Of a stretch of DNA of 64,000 nt, positions 19,512 to 27,493 are shown one piece after another (the stretch's first letter is position 1; every line of letters starts with the position of its first letter). Source of the DNA: JAICYJ01 sp963797565 (lineage in GTDB: Bacteria > Actinomycetota > Thermoleophilia > Gaiellales > JAICJC01); assembly GCA_963797565.1 (NCBI GenBank), contig CAWCPM010000015.1, positions 372,001-436,000 of the forward strand, written 5' to 3'. The notes under the pieces were generated by a model, which saw nothing but the letters and a program-made list of their open reading frames with translations, searched no databases and was not told the origin of the DNA. The position numbers and the translations under genes were made by a program.

Positions 19512-20338
19512 TCGATGTCGCGGAAGAACGTGAAGTAGAACTGCCGCCAGGCCGTCCACCAGTCGTCCGCGCGTGACACCAGGGTGCGCCCGTCGATGAT
19601 CTCGACCACGGCGTGGTGGCGGTAGCGCTCGACCTCTTCGCTGGTGGCCAGCTCCACGCTGATCTCGCAGGGCTTGCCGGGGTCGTAGGGCGGCACCGCG
19701 CTCGTGTCGGACAGCGCCTGTGCGGCCGCGTCCTCGATCAGCTCGCGGGCCCGAAGCGGCGAGATGTGGCGGGCGCTGAAGCGGCCCAGGCCCTGCTTCA
19801 CCTCGACCGTCGTCAGGCCGCCACCCAGCAGCTCTGTGGCCTCACGGCAGGTGGCCCGGTCGCCCGTCACCAACAGCACCGGGCAGCCCCAGGTGCCGCA
19901 CAGGGCCGCGTTGATGCCGGTCTCCCCGACCAGCGTGCCGTTGAACGATAGGTTGCGCCAGCCGGTGCCGGACACGGTGTGGTTCATGACGCCGTCCGGC
20001 GTGCCCGCCTTCGCGTGCATGCCCACGAACAGCGCCGCGTCGCAGCCCTGCTCGAGGAACTCGGTGTACTCGCTCCACTCGTGCTGCACGACGAAGTCGC
20101 AGCGGCGATCCAGCAGGTCGGGGATCAGCGAGTTGAACGTCCAGCCCTTGCCGGCGCCGTGGCAGTCCATGACCACCACCTCCGTTGCCCCGCCGGTAAA
20201 CGCGCCGCGCACGGCTGCGTTGATCTCCTCGGTGTAGAGGCGCGACCGATCGGCGTGCAGCGCCTCGCCGCCTTCCGTCTCCGGCCACTTGGTGACTCCG
20301 GCGACGCCCTCCATGTCGCTGATGATGAAGACCTTCAC
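19508..20338 (-). CDS. dppA: DppA-type D-aminopeptidase (M55)
   Basis: 276 residues of the M55 zinc D-aminopeptidase family. Expected metal and catalytic residues are present: D8 and E10 in ISDMEG, H60 in MDCHGAG, H108 in GMHAKAG, H120 in MNHTVSG and E139 in GETGIN. The family releases D-amino acids such as D-Ala from peptides, probably for recycling cell-wall peptides. GTG 20338 is preceded at seven bases by TAGGCT (minus strand), part of a promoter shared with the divergent DUF6624 gene. Convergent end overlaps nat. Confidence 0.88.
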   Translation of the reverse strand: MKVFIISDMEGVAGVTKWPETEGGEALHADRSRLYTEEINAAVRGAFTGGATEVVVMDCHGAGKGWTFNSLIPDLLDRRCDFVVQHEWSEYTEFLEQGCDAALFVGMHAKAGTPDGVMNHTVSGTGWRNLSFNGTLVGETGINAALCGTWGCPVLLVTGDRATCREATELLGGGLTTVEVKQGLGRFSARHISPLRARELIEDAAAQALSDTSAVPPYDPGKPCEISVELATSEEVERYRHHAVVEIIDGRTLVSRADDWWTAWRQFYFTFFRDID

Positions 20339-20356
20339 GGCCGATAGCCTACAGAC
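20339..20356. promoter_or_regulatory. Bidirectional leaderless promoter with overlapping -10 boxes
   Basis: Only 18 bases separate two divergent GTG starts. The heptamer TAGCCTA (20345-20351) reads TAGCCT on the plus strand, six bases before GTG 20357, and TAGGCT on the minus strand, seven bases before GTG 20338. Both spacings match leaderless actinobacterial promoters, so the two transcripts would start at their own start codons from mutually exclusive -10 elements. Confidence 0.55.
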
Positions 20357-20956
20357 GTGATTGAGCTGTTTCTGCGAGAGGAGCTGATCTCCATGGCCGC
20401 CGACGACGGCGCCATGCGGGAGCGGCTGGTCGAGGACGGCAGCCTGTTCGACGGGTACAACCCGCTGATGGCGATCGTGCACCGCCGAAACGGAGACCGC
20501 TTGGGCGAGATGGTGGACGCATACGGCTGGCCGGCGGCGACCATGGTCGGCGACGACGGTGCCGACGCGGCGTGGCTGGTGCTGCACCACGCGATCGGCG
20601 ATCCGGCGCTGCAGCGCCGCTGCCTGCCCTTGCTCGAGCAGGCGGCCGCGCAGGGCGAGATCCCGGCCTGGCACCCGGCCACGCTGCTCGACGGCATCCG
20701 CTTCTACGAGGGGCGCCCGCAGGTGTACGGAAGCATGTTCGACTGGGACGAGTCCGGCCGCCTCGTGCCGTGGACGATCGAGGAGGTCGAGCGCGTCGAC
20801 GAGCGCCGCGCCTCGGTGGGCCTGCCGCCGCTGGCCGACCAGGTCGCAAGCGCGCGGGCGGCAGCCGAGCAGGAGGGCGACCACCGGCCGGCCGACCCGG
20901 CCGCGCGGCGGGACGAGGCCGAGCGCTGGGCGCGCTCGGTCGGCTGGCGCGACTGA
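20357..20956 (+). CDS. DUF6624-family protein
   Basis: 199 residues matching the DUF6624 pattern as I know it: an N-terminal helix, VHRRNGDRLGEMVDAYGWP, DAAWLVLHHAIGDPALQRRC, then FYEGRPQVYGSMFDWDESG and a C-terminal RRASVGLPPLADQV. The family has no established function; it occurs in many actinobacteria. No signal peptide or membrane helix. Start GTG 20357 fits the leaderless promoter shared with the D-aminopeptidase gene. The acidic, arginine-rich tail (about 170-199) is probably disordered. Confidence 0.75.
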   Translation: MIELFLREELISMAADDGAMRERLVEDGSLFDGYNPLMAIVHRRNGDRLGEMVDAYGWPAATMVGDDGADAAWLVLHHAIGDPALQRRCLPLLEQAAAQGEIPAWHPATLLDGIRFYEGRPQVYGSMFDWDESGRLVPWTIEEVERVDERRASVGLPPLADQVASARAAAEQEGDHRPADPAARRDEAERWARSVGWRD

Positions 20957-21227
20957 GAAACAGTGGCGAGGCTCAGGGGGGTGTCACAGCGCGCCTGCGG
21001 CAGTGCAACGCCCCGAGCGCCCACCAGGGCTCTGAGGCCGACCCGGCCGGCGTCGGAGGTCCGGCGCGGGATCGTTACGGGTCGTTCCGAAACCGTGACG
21101 GGCGGCCGCGTGGTTGAGCGGGGCGCGGAGTGGAGGCGTGATGTTTGCGGCGGCGGGGAGGTGCGGATCGTTGCCGGTGGTGGCTGGGATCGTTGGTGCG
21201 GCGTGAGGTTCGTTGCGGTACTGCGTG
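20957..21227. other. Long convergent gap with repeated GNTCGTT motifs
   Basis: 271 bases between the convergent ends of the DUF6624 and methyltransferase genes. The left half has a GC hairpin (CCGAC/GTCGG, near 21039-21056). The right half carries five copies of G-N-TCGTT on the plus strand, starting at 21070, 21080, 21166, 21188 and 21208, three of them exactly GATCGTT. No convincing ORF; an 83-codon minus-strand frame here has no family features. Confidence 0.4.
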
Positions 21228-21944
21228 TCACGCACCGGTCACGGCGTTGCCCGGCGACTTGCGGAACAGCAGCAGCACGAACCCGAGCGTGTCCCGGCCG
21301 CCGAGCTCCGTGTAGCGCCGGCGGCCGTTTCGGATCCAGTCCAGGAACTCCGCCAGGCCCGGCTCGCCGGGGTGCTCGGCCGCGTAGCGCTCGCCGTTCG
21401 CGGCCCAGGTGGCCTCGTAGCCATCCCACTGCTCGACGCTGCTCGGCAGCGCCCTGACCAGGGTCAGGCCGTACGGTTCACCGATCGCCAGCGTCGCCTG
21501 CCAGTCCCGCATTTCGTCGATCGCCGCGCCCAGCGCGCGCAGGTAGTCGTCGCCGGGCGGTTTCCGCCAGTAGCCGTCGCCGAGCAGCACCAGGCCGCCG
21601 GGCCGCGCCAGTGCGGCCAGGTCGCCGATTCCGCTGACCGCTCCCACCGAGCAGACCAGGTCGAACGACTCCGGCTCGGCCGGGAACGACCGCGCGTCGC
21701 CGGCCACCAGCCGTACTCCCGGGATCGGCCGCGTTCCCGGATGCAGATCGACGCCGGTGCCGTCGATCGAAGCGCGCGACGCCAGCCACCGCAGCAGGGC
21801 GCCGTTGCCGCACCCGAGGTCGAGCACCCGCGCCCCGGTCGGCAGCCCGGCTCCGTCGAGTAGCCGCTCGAAGCTGGTCTCGTCGTAGGGTCCCATGAAC
21901 TCCAGGTCACCGTGCGCGATCCCTGACCAGTCGCCGCGGTGCAT
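21228..21944 (-). CDS. SAM-dependent methyltransferase (class I)
   Basis: 238 residues with the Rossmann SAM-binding motif VLDLGCGNGALLRWLA (about 40-55), an acidic residue at the end of strand 2 (GVDLHPG) and FDLVCSVGA as motif II. The C-terminal half carries an aromatic-rich segment that would cap the substrate site. Substrate unknown; small molecule most likely. ATG 21944 shares one base with the stop of the nitroreductase gene (TGATG), so it is translationally coupled. Confidence 0.83.
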   Translation of the reverse strand: MHRGDWSGIAHGDLEFMGPYDETSFERLLDGAGLPTGARVLDLGCGNGALLRWLASRASIDGTGVDLHPGTRPIPGVRLVAGDARSFPAEPESFDLVCSVGAVSGIGDLAALARPGGLVLLGDGYWRKPPGDDYLRALGAAIDEMRDWQATLAIGEPYGLTLVRALPSSVEQWDGYEATWAANGERYAAEHPGEPGLAEFLDWIRNGRRRYTELGGRDTLGFVLLLFRKSPGNAVTGA

Positions 21945-22450
21945 CAGTCCAGGTACTGCACGAAGCCGTCCGGCTCCAGCCGTGCCGGCGGCTGCCAGTC
22001 GCGGTCGGCGTAGCCGAGATGCAGTAGTCCCAGCACGTGCTCGTCGGCTCCGACCCCCACGGCCGCCCGGCCCTCGGCGCTCCGCAGCACCCCCGGCGTG
22101 CGCCAGTAGGTCGCGATGCCGCGCGCGTGGGCGGCCAGCATGATCGCGTAGACCGCGCAGGCTCCTGCGGCCACGTCTTCCTCGTCCTGAGCCTCGTCGC
22201 CACTCTGGACAACGGAGCAGGCGATCAGCGTGGGAGCGCGATCGAGCTTGGCAGCGCCCTCGGGGTGCGCCTGCTTCAGCGCCTCCAGAGACCGCGGCCC
22301 CAGCACCCGGAACCGCCACGGGTTGGTGAGGTGATGGTTGGGCGCCCAGCGGGCCAGATCGAACAGCTCGTCGAGCTGCTCGCGCGGCACCGGATCGGGC
22401 CGGTACACCTTGTGCGTGCGGCGCGTGCGGATCGCCTCATCGACGTTCAC
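21944..22450 (-). CDS. Nitroreductase-family flavoprotein (YdjA-like)
   Basis: 168 residues, FMN-dependent NAD(P)H oxidoreductase fold. The N-terminal IRTRRTHKVYRPDPVP with Arg/Arg FMN-phosphate contacts, the WAPNHHLTNPWRF segment and the late GLLHLGYAD block match the short YdjA-type nitroreductases. Physiological substrate unknown. GTG 22450 is the start; the downstream methyltransferase overlaps its stop, so the pair probably acts on the same compound. I considered the dehydro-F420 reductase domain of FbiB but the sequence fits YdjA better. Confidence 0.8.
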   Translation of the reverse strand: MNVDEAIRTRRTHKVYRPDPVPREQLDELFDLARWAPNHHLTNPWRFRVLGPRSLEALKQAHPEGAAKLDRAPTLIACSVVQSGDEAQDEEDVAAGACAVYAIMLAAHARGIATYWRTPGVLRSAEGRAAVGVGADEHVLGLLHLGYADRDWQPPARLEPDGFVQYLD

Positions 22451-22505
22451 CGCAGCTGCCCGTGGGAGTGGTGGAGCATGTCACGGGAACTGTAGACTCG
22501 GCGTC

Positions 22506-23618
22506 ATGAGGATCAGGGCAGCCGTGCTTGAGGAGTTCGGGGCGCCGTTGGTCGTGCAGGAGATCGACCTGGCCGAGCCCCGCGCCGGCGAGGTGCTGGT
22601 GCGCCTGGTCGCCTGCGGCGTCTGCCACACAGACCTCTACACCGCCTCTGGCGCCGACCCCTCCGGGTACGCGCCGACCGTGCTCGGCCACGAGGGCGCA
22701 GGGGTGGTCGAGAAGGTGGGCCCCGACGTCGGCTCGCTGGCCGTCGGCGACCACGTGGTCACGCTGTTCTCGCCCCAGTGCGGCAAATGCGTGCACTGCC
22801 TCAGCCCCAAGACCAACCTGTGCCTGGCCATCCGCGACATGCAGGGCAAGGGCTACCTGCCCGACGGCACGGCGCGCCTGTCCCGCGACGGCGAGCCGAT
22901 CCGCCACTTCATGGGCACGTCCACCTTCGCGGAGTACACGGTGATGCCCGAGATCGCGCTGGCAAAGGTATCCCCGGAGGCGCCCCTGGAGGGGGCCGCG
23001 CTGTTCGCCTGCGGCCTCTCGACCGGCCTCGGCGCCGCCATGAACACCGCCAAGGTGGAGGCCGGTTCGACCTGCGTCGTGTTCGGCGCCGGCATGGTCG
23101 GGCTGGGCGCCGTGGCCGGCTGCCGCCTGCAGGGTGCCGAGCGGATCATCTGCGTCGACATGTCGGAGGGCCGGCTCGAGCTCGCGCGCGGGCAGGGCGC
23201 CACCGAGACCATGATCGGCGGCGACGACACCGTCGAGCGGATCGTCGAGACGACCGGCGGCTTCGGCGCCGACTACACCTTCGAGGCCACCGGCAACGTC
23301 AAGGTGATGCGCCAGGCCGTGGAGTCGGCGCGCATGGGCTGGGGCCTGTGCACGGTGTGCGGGGTGGCCGGCCGCGGCGAGACCCTGGACGTGATCCCGC
23401 GCTTCCTGATCACCGGCCGGCGTATCGCCGGCAGCTCGTTCGGCGGAGTGAAGGGCCGCGACGGCGTGCCCCGCCTGGTCGACATGTGGCTGGACGGAAA
23501 GATCGACGTCGACCCGTTCATCTCCCATCACATCACGCTGGACGAGGTCAACCACGGCTTCGAGCTGATGGAGGCGCAGGACGGCATCCGCAGCGTGATC
23601 GGGTTCGGCGCCGCGTGA
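22506..23618 (+). CDS. Class III-type alcohol dehydrogenase (S-hydroxymethyl-thiol / formaldehyde dehydrogenase)
   Basis: 370-residue zinc MDR enzyme. Catalytic zinc ligands are C40 (ACGVCHTD) and H62/E63 (LGHEGAG) with a third cysteine in FACGLSTG; the structural zinc uses C92, C95, C98 and C106. Long-chain blocks such as FMGTSTFAEYTV and the NAD-binding VFGAGMVGLGAV are those of glutathione- or mycothiol-dependent formaldehyde dehydrogenases. With an overlapping beta-lactamase-fold hydrolase gene downstream, the layout resembles the mycobacterial mscR pair. TAGACT (22493-22498) lies seven bases before ATG 22506. The thiol cofactor is inferred. Confidence 0.82.
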   Translation: MRIRAAVLEEFGAPLVVQEIDLAEPRAGEVLVRLVACGVCHTDLYTASGADPSGYAPTVLGHEGAGVVEKVGPDVGSLAVGDHVVTLFSPQCGKCVHCLSPKTNLCLAIRDMQGKGYLPDGTARLSRDGEPIRHFMGTSTFAEYTVMPEIALAKVSPEAPLEGAALFACGLSTGLGAAMNTAKVEAGSTCVVFGAGMVGLGAVAGCRLQGAERIICVDMSEGRLELARGQGATETMIGGDDTVERIVETTGGFGADYTFEATGNVKVMRQAVESARMGWGLCTVCGVAGRGETLDVIPRFLITGRRIAGSSFGGVKGRDGVPRLVDMWLDGKIDVDPFISHHITLDEVNHGFELMEAQDGIRSVIGFGAA

Positions 23619-24316
23619 TCGTCGAGCGGGCCGAGCACCCGACCTGGACGTCGAACGCCTACCTGGTCGCCGATCGGCCCGGTGGCCACGGCGTTTTCAT
23701 CGACGGTAACGGCGTCACCGAGCCGCTGGTGGCCCGGGCCGCGGCCGATGACATCACGATCACCCACGTGCTGGTCACGCACGGCCACGGCGACCACGTG
23801 GTCGGGGTGGAGGAGACGGCCGCCGGGCTGGGCGTGCCGCTGCTGCGCTGGCCGGAGCTGGCCGACGGGCAGGTCGTGCAGTCCGGCGATCTCCGGATCC
23901 AGGCCATCTACACCCCGGGGCACTCCACCGACCACCTCAGCTTCCTCGCCGACGACAGTGACGTGTTCACCGCCGACGTCCTGTTCAAGGGCACCCTCGG
24001 CGGCACCACCGGCGGCGGGGCGAACGGCTACGCGGACATGCGCAGGTCGATCGACCGCCTCATGGAGCTCGACCCGGCCGTGCGAGTGCACCCCGGCCAC
24101 ACGCTGCCGACCACCATCGGCGACGAGTGGGAGCACAACCCGTTCATCCGGATCTGGCGAGGCCTCGATCCGGAGGGCGACGCGCCCTGCACGGTGCGCG
24201 GCGAGCCGGCCACCCTGATCCTGTGGGCGCCCGACTACGACGGCACCAACAAGGCCTGGGTGCGCTACCCGGACGGCCGCGACGCGATCGTGGGCGGGTC
24301 GCAGGTCGAGCGCTGA
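23615..24316 (+). CDS. Metallo-beta-lactamase-fold hydrolase
   Basis: 233 residues with the dinuclear metal motif THGHGDH (about 55-61), later TPGHS and a DVLFKGTLGG segment, and a final HPGHT. In known actinobacterial operons this hydrolase follows the mycothiol-dependent formaldehyde dehydrogenase and probably cleaves the S-formyl thiol product or a related thioester. GTG 23615 overlaps the dehydrogenase stop (GTGA) and its own stop overlaps the next cupin gene (TGATG), so the four genes 22506-25103 form one tight operon. Confidence 0.85.
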   Translation: MIVERAEHPTWTSNAYLVADRPGGHGVFIDGNGVTEPLVARAAADDITITHVLVTHGHGDHVVGVEETAAGLGVPLLRWPELADGQVVQSGDLRIQAIYTPGHSTDHLSFLADDSDVFTADVLFKGTLGGTTGGGANGYADMRRSIDRLMELDPAVRVHPGHTLPTTIGDEWEHNPFIRIWRGLDPEGDAPCTVRGEPATLILWAPDYDGTNKAWVRYPDGRDAIVGGSQVER

Positions 24317-24711
24317 TGGCCTGGACGGTCGGGCGGATCGAGGCGGTGGGCAGCACCGCGGAGCCGGGATTCTGGGAGGAGTGGGCCCGGGAGCCCGACT
24401 TCGGCAGCCGCTGGCAGTCGATCGGCGATCACTTCGGGATCGCCGGATTCGGCGTCAACGCCAACGTCGCCGACGCCGGCCGCGAGCTGATCGTTCCGCA
24501 CGACGAGACCGAGTACGGCGGCCAGGAGGAGCTGTACCTGCTGCTGCGTGGCCGCGCCCGCTTCACCTGTGACGGCGAGACGGTCGAGCTGGCCGCCGGA
24601 GAGATGATGCACGTCAGCCCCGAGGTCGTACGGGATGCTGTCGCGCTCGAGGACGGCACGCTGGTGCTGTGCGTCGGCGGCACGCCCGGCCAGGCCTACT
24701 CGCCGAGCTGA
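24316..24711 (+). CDS. Cupin-domain protein, first of a pair
   Basis: 131 residues, mostly a single cupin barrel: PHDETEYGGQEELYLLLRGR carries the acidic/His-poor motif 1 and GEMMHVSPEVVRDAV motif 2. Only some of the usual metal ligands are visible (His in motif 1 before DET, His in motif 2), so metal binding is uncertain. Start ATG 24316 shares a base with the previous stop. It may sense or modify a metabolite of the formaldehyde/thiol operon; no direct evidence. Confidence 0.75.
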   Translation: MAWTVGRIEAVGSTAEPGFWEEWAREPDFGSRWQSIGDHFGIAGFGVNANVADAGRELIVPHDETEYGGQEELYLLLRGRARFTCDGETVELAAGEMMHVSPEVVRDAVALEDGTLVLCVGGTPGQAYSPS

Positions 24712-25103
24712 TGGCGACGCCCGCCGACCCGCTTGCGTCCGGAGCCGTCGGCGGCCGGGACGGGCAGTTCGTGCTGGTCGAATGGGCCGATCCGGGCGGC
24801 GTCACCAGCCGCGAGCGGCCGATCGCGGCCCTGCACCTTCATCACGCCGACGACGAGGCCTGGTACGTGCTCGAGGGCACGCTCGGGTTCCGCCTGGGTG
24901 ACGACGAGGTGGAGGCGGGCCCGGGCGCCGCGGTGTTCGTGCCGCGGGGGACGCCGCACTCGTTCTGGAACGCGGGTGCCGGGCCGGCGCGGTACGTGCT
25001 GGTGATGCCGCCGCGGCTGAAGGCGCTGGTCGAGGCGCTGCATGCTCCCGGCGCCGGCGACTTCGCGGGCATCTTCCGCGAGCACGCATCCGAGCTTCTC
25101 TAG
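24711..25103 (+). CDS. Cupin-domain protein, second of a pair
   Basis: 130 residues. Here the cupin metal motif is complete: LHLHHADDEAWYVLEG supplies two or three His and the Glu/acidic residues of motif 1, and FVPRGTPHSFWN supplies the His of motif 2. This is a canonical small cupin, often a metal-dependent isomerase or dioxygenase, or a sensor. It differs clearly from its neighbour, so the pair is not a recent duplication. ATG 24711 overlaps the previous stop by one base (TGATG); last gene of the operon. Confidence 0.82.
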   Translation: MATPADPLASGAVGGRDGQFVLVEWADPGGVTSRERPIAALHLHHADDEAWYVLEGTLGFRLGDDEVEAGPGAAVFVPRGTPHSFWNAGAGPARYVLVMPPRLKALVEALHAPGAGDFAGIFREHASELL

Positions 25104-25111
25104 GTCGCGGT

Positions 25112-25876
25112 CTAGCGGTCGCGGCGGATACGGCTCAGCCAGCCGCCGGGATCCTCTTCTTCTGGCTCATCCCCGTCCTCGACGACGACCAGCTCGCGCA
25201 GGGCCGCGATCGATAGGCCGGGCTGCTCATGCGGTTCCTGGCCACCGGACAGCACGCGGTCGATCTTGGCGATGCTGTCGTGGTCGACGTGCAGGAACCG
25301 GCAGCCGACCACGGTGTGCCCGGGCTGGTGGGCGGGCCGCACGGAGGCGACGCGCACCTCGCCGCTGATCGTGTCGGCGAAGAAGCGGCCGTGGAACATG
25401 AGCCGGTCGCCGATGCGCAGCACGCGGGCGGTGGTGAACGCGACGCCGGTGCGTGAGAGGTCGTCGAGCGTGCCGTCAACACGATCGCGGTCGACCACCT
25501 CCTGGCAGTTGACCGCCTCCAGCCAGGCGACGCCGCCGATCGGGACGCGTTCGGACGCCCGCCGGCTCTCGTCCACCTGGATGGTACCGGGCACGAGCTG
25601 CACCATCGCAAGATCCTGGGTGTGGTAGCTGGCGTCGTCGACGTTCAGGTGCAGCTCCCACGGCCGCGCGTCGGGGCCGACCACTCGGCCGGTCAGCGTC
25701 ATGCCTGTCGCGACGGACAGGCGTGGGGCCGTGACCGTTGCCCGCTCGCCCTCGAGCGAGATCAGATGGGTGCGCAGGAAGCCGCCGCCGTCGAGCTCAA
25801 GCTCCACGTCCGGCCGGTTGAAGAGCAGCGACATCGCATCCGCTGGCGACAGTGTCATGGTCCCCGTATCGGCCAT
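25112..25876 (-). CDS. PilZ-domain protein (c-di-GMP receptor candidate)
   Basis: 254 residues. The PilZ signature is split as usual: RRASERVPIG (RxxxR type, near 106) and DDLSRTGVAF (D/N-x-S-x-x-G, near 139), both intact, so c-di-GMP binding is expected. An N-terminal beta-domain of about 100 residues resembles the YcgR-N/flagellar-brake arrangement. The C-terminal 45 residues are acidic and probably flexible. No flagellar or pilus genes lie nearby; a diguanylate cyclase gene lies 5.7 kb away. Confidence 0.85.
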   Translation of the reverse strand: MADTGTMTLSPADAMSLLFNRPDVELELDGGGFLRTHLISLEGERATVTAPRLSVATGMTLTGRVVGPDARPWELHLNVDDASYHTQDLAMVQLVPGTIQVDESRRASERVPIGGVAWLEAVNCQEVVDRDRVDGTLDDLSRTGVAFTTARVLRIGDRLMFHGRFFADTISGEVRVASVRPAHQPGHTVVGCRFLHVDHDSIAKIDRVLSGGQEPHEQPGLSIAALRELVVVEDGDEPEEEDPGGWLSRIRRDR

Positions 25877-25915
25877 CCGGCGCCGATGCCTTAGCGATTG
25901 AGGGTTGATCGGCGA

Positions 25916-26770
25916 CTACAGGAACGTCGCGATGATCGCGATCGCGATCGGCACGCCGAACCAGGCCAGCGCCGTCAGTGCGATCGCGGCCGACGCGATC
26001 GCCGCGCTGTCGTCCCGGGGTGGGTTGCCGCAGTGGCCGATCGTCTCGTACAGCGCCGCCAGCGACGGGTCGAGCGTCACCTTGATACGGCGGTGGGCGA
26101 GACCGGCGCCCTGGAGCAGCACCCATGCCAGCGCGGCGAACACGATCGCCAGGATCACGCCCAGCGGCACCACCAGCACCGGCCCCTGACCCTTGACCGC
26201 GCCGAACTGGCGTGCGATCGACGCCAGCACCGGCACGGCCGCGCCGCCGATCAGCACGGTCGGCAGCGGCAGGCTCCCGCCCTTGTAGCCGAGCCCCAGG
26301 CGGTCGGCCTGGATGCGCGCCCGCGCCAGCATGCGGCGCTCGGGGCTGGCCGTCTGCGACTGGCTCTCCCGGCGTGCGTACAGGCGAGACAGCGAATGCA
26401 CGACGTTGGAGACGTGGCCGCGGACGATGGTGCGCGCCACGAACTGCACGGCTCCGCTGGCCGCGCCCGAGAGCGGGCCCAGCCGCCGCAGCACCGGATG
26501 CTTCCAGCCGTCGCGGTCGAGCACCTCCAGCGCCCGCATCACCAGGCGGTGGCTCTGCTCGAACCGATCGGGGTGGGCGAGCGGGCCGGCGGCGGCGATC
26601 TCGCCCAGCAGGGCGGCCTCCGTGCGGGTGTCCACGCCGATCTCCGCCAGGGCCCGCTCGGCGGCCTCGTCGGGGTCTCCGCTCAGCAGCTGGAAGGTGG
26701 TGGCCAGCTGCTGGGTGACCTCGTCCAGGATCAGGTGGTCGTCGGGGAGCTGCTGACCCGGTGCGTCCAT
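25916..26770 (-). CDS. Hypothetical membrane protein
   Basis: 284 residues: an acidic soluble N-terminal half (about 1-170), then three hydrophobic helices (about 171-190, 200-222 and 262-284) with a basic loop HRRIKVT between the last two. No motif I recognise. ATG 26770 has TACCGT eight bases upstream. It is divergent from the TetR gene, with 105 bases between starts that hold two palindromes, so the TetR regulator may also control this gene. Confidence 0.6.
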   Translation of the reverse strand: MDAPGQQLPDDHLILDEVTQQLATTFQLLSGDPDEAAERALAEIGVDTRTEAALLGEIAAAGPLAHPDRFEQSHRLVMRALEVLDRDGWKHPVLRRLGPLSGAASGAVQFVARTIVRGHVSNVVHSLSRLYARRESQSQTASPERRMLARARIQADRLGLGYKGGSLPLPTVLIGGAAVPVLASIARQFGAVKGQGPVLVVPLGVILAIVFAALAWVLLQGAGLAHRRIKVTLDPSLAALYETIGHCGNPPRDDSAAIASAAIALTALAWFGVPIAIAIIATFL

Positions 26771-26818
26771 TCCCGCCTACGGTAGCGACCGGCCCGGCGG
26801 GCGCGGCAGCGCCGGTTA

Positions 26819-26869
26819 ACCGTTCCATAACGGTCAGGCGTTGCGTGGTTAGTGAATATTCACTAATCT
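26819..26869 (+). promoter_or_regulatory. TetR promoter with palindromic operator
   Basis: TTAGTGAATATTCACTAA (26849-26866) is an 18-bp perfect palindrome lying between a -35 candidate TTGCGT (26841-26846) and overlapping the -10 TAATCT (26864-26869); the -10 is six bases before ATG 26876. Binding by the TetR product would block its own promoter. Upstream, ACCGTT/AACGGT (26819-26824 and 26829-26834) is a second inverted repeat of unknown role. Confidence 0.65.
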
Positions 26870-26875
26870 ACGTCC

Positions 26876-27493
26876 ATGGCCGTGGCACCAAGGCAGCGAC
26901 TGACCCGTGACGAGCGTTACGAGACGATCCTCGCGGCTGCCCGCACCGTCTTTGCCCGGCATGGCTACCACCGAGCCGGCACCGCCGAGATCGCCCGCGC
27001 GGCCGGCTGCTCGGAGCCGATGCTGTACAAGCACTTCCCCTCCAAGCAGGCCCTGTTCGCCGCCGTGCTGGTCGACGCGACGACCCAGCTGAAGGACCGG
27101 ATCCACACCATGCTGGACGGCTGCGACAACGGCCTCGAGTCGATGGTGCTGATGGTCGGCGACCTCTCGCACGATCCGGTCATGATCGAGGTGTCGCGCT
27201 TGCGGATGCTTGCGATCACCCTGGCCGACGATCCTGTGATCAAGGGGGCGCTCGACCAGAGCGTGACCGAGATGCGCCGCCGCGTGGTCAGCTCGGTCGC
27301 GCACATGCAGGAGATGGGCACGGCCCGCTCCGACATCGATCCCGATCAGATCGGCTGGCTGTGGCTGGGCTTCGTGCTCGCCGCCGGCTTCCGGATTGCC
27401 CTCGAGGGGCCCGAGGTCGCAGACCAGCTGCCCAAAATTCCGCAAACGCTGCTCGCTCTACTGCAGACGAATCCCCAGGAGGTGGATGGATGA
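26876..27493 (+). CDS. TetR-family repressor of the adjacent MFS exporter
   Basis: 205 residues. The helix-turn-helix reads HRAGTAEIARAAGCSEPMLYKHF (given here only to mark residues about 31-53 as the DNA-binding part), followed by an all-helical ligand domain. The gene has a perfect palindrome in its promoter and overlaps the MFS gene by four bases (ATGA at 27490-27493), the usual arrangement of a drug-sensing repressor with its efflux pump. The transcript is probably leaderless. Confidence 0.9.
   Translation: MAVAPRQRLTRDERYETILAAARTVFARHGYHRAGTAEIARAAGCSEPMLYKHFPSKQALFAAVLVDATTQLKDRIHTMLDGCDNGLESMVLMVGDLSHDPVMIEVSRLRMLAITLADDPVIKGALDQSVTEMRRRVVSSVAHMQEMGTARSDIDPDQIGWLWLGFVLAAGFRIALEGPEVADQLPKIPQTLLALLQTNPQEVDG

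Noticed and set aside
20984..21235. 83-codon minus-strand frame in the convergent gap
   Set aside because: No motif, proline/arginine-rich, starts inside the methyltransferase end region and lies in a repeat-bearing gap.
21944..22450. FbiB-type dehydro-F420 reductase
   Set aside because: Nitroreductase motifs match the short YdjA-like family and the gene is 32 kb from cofE.
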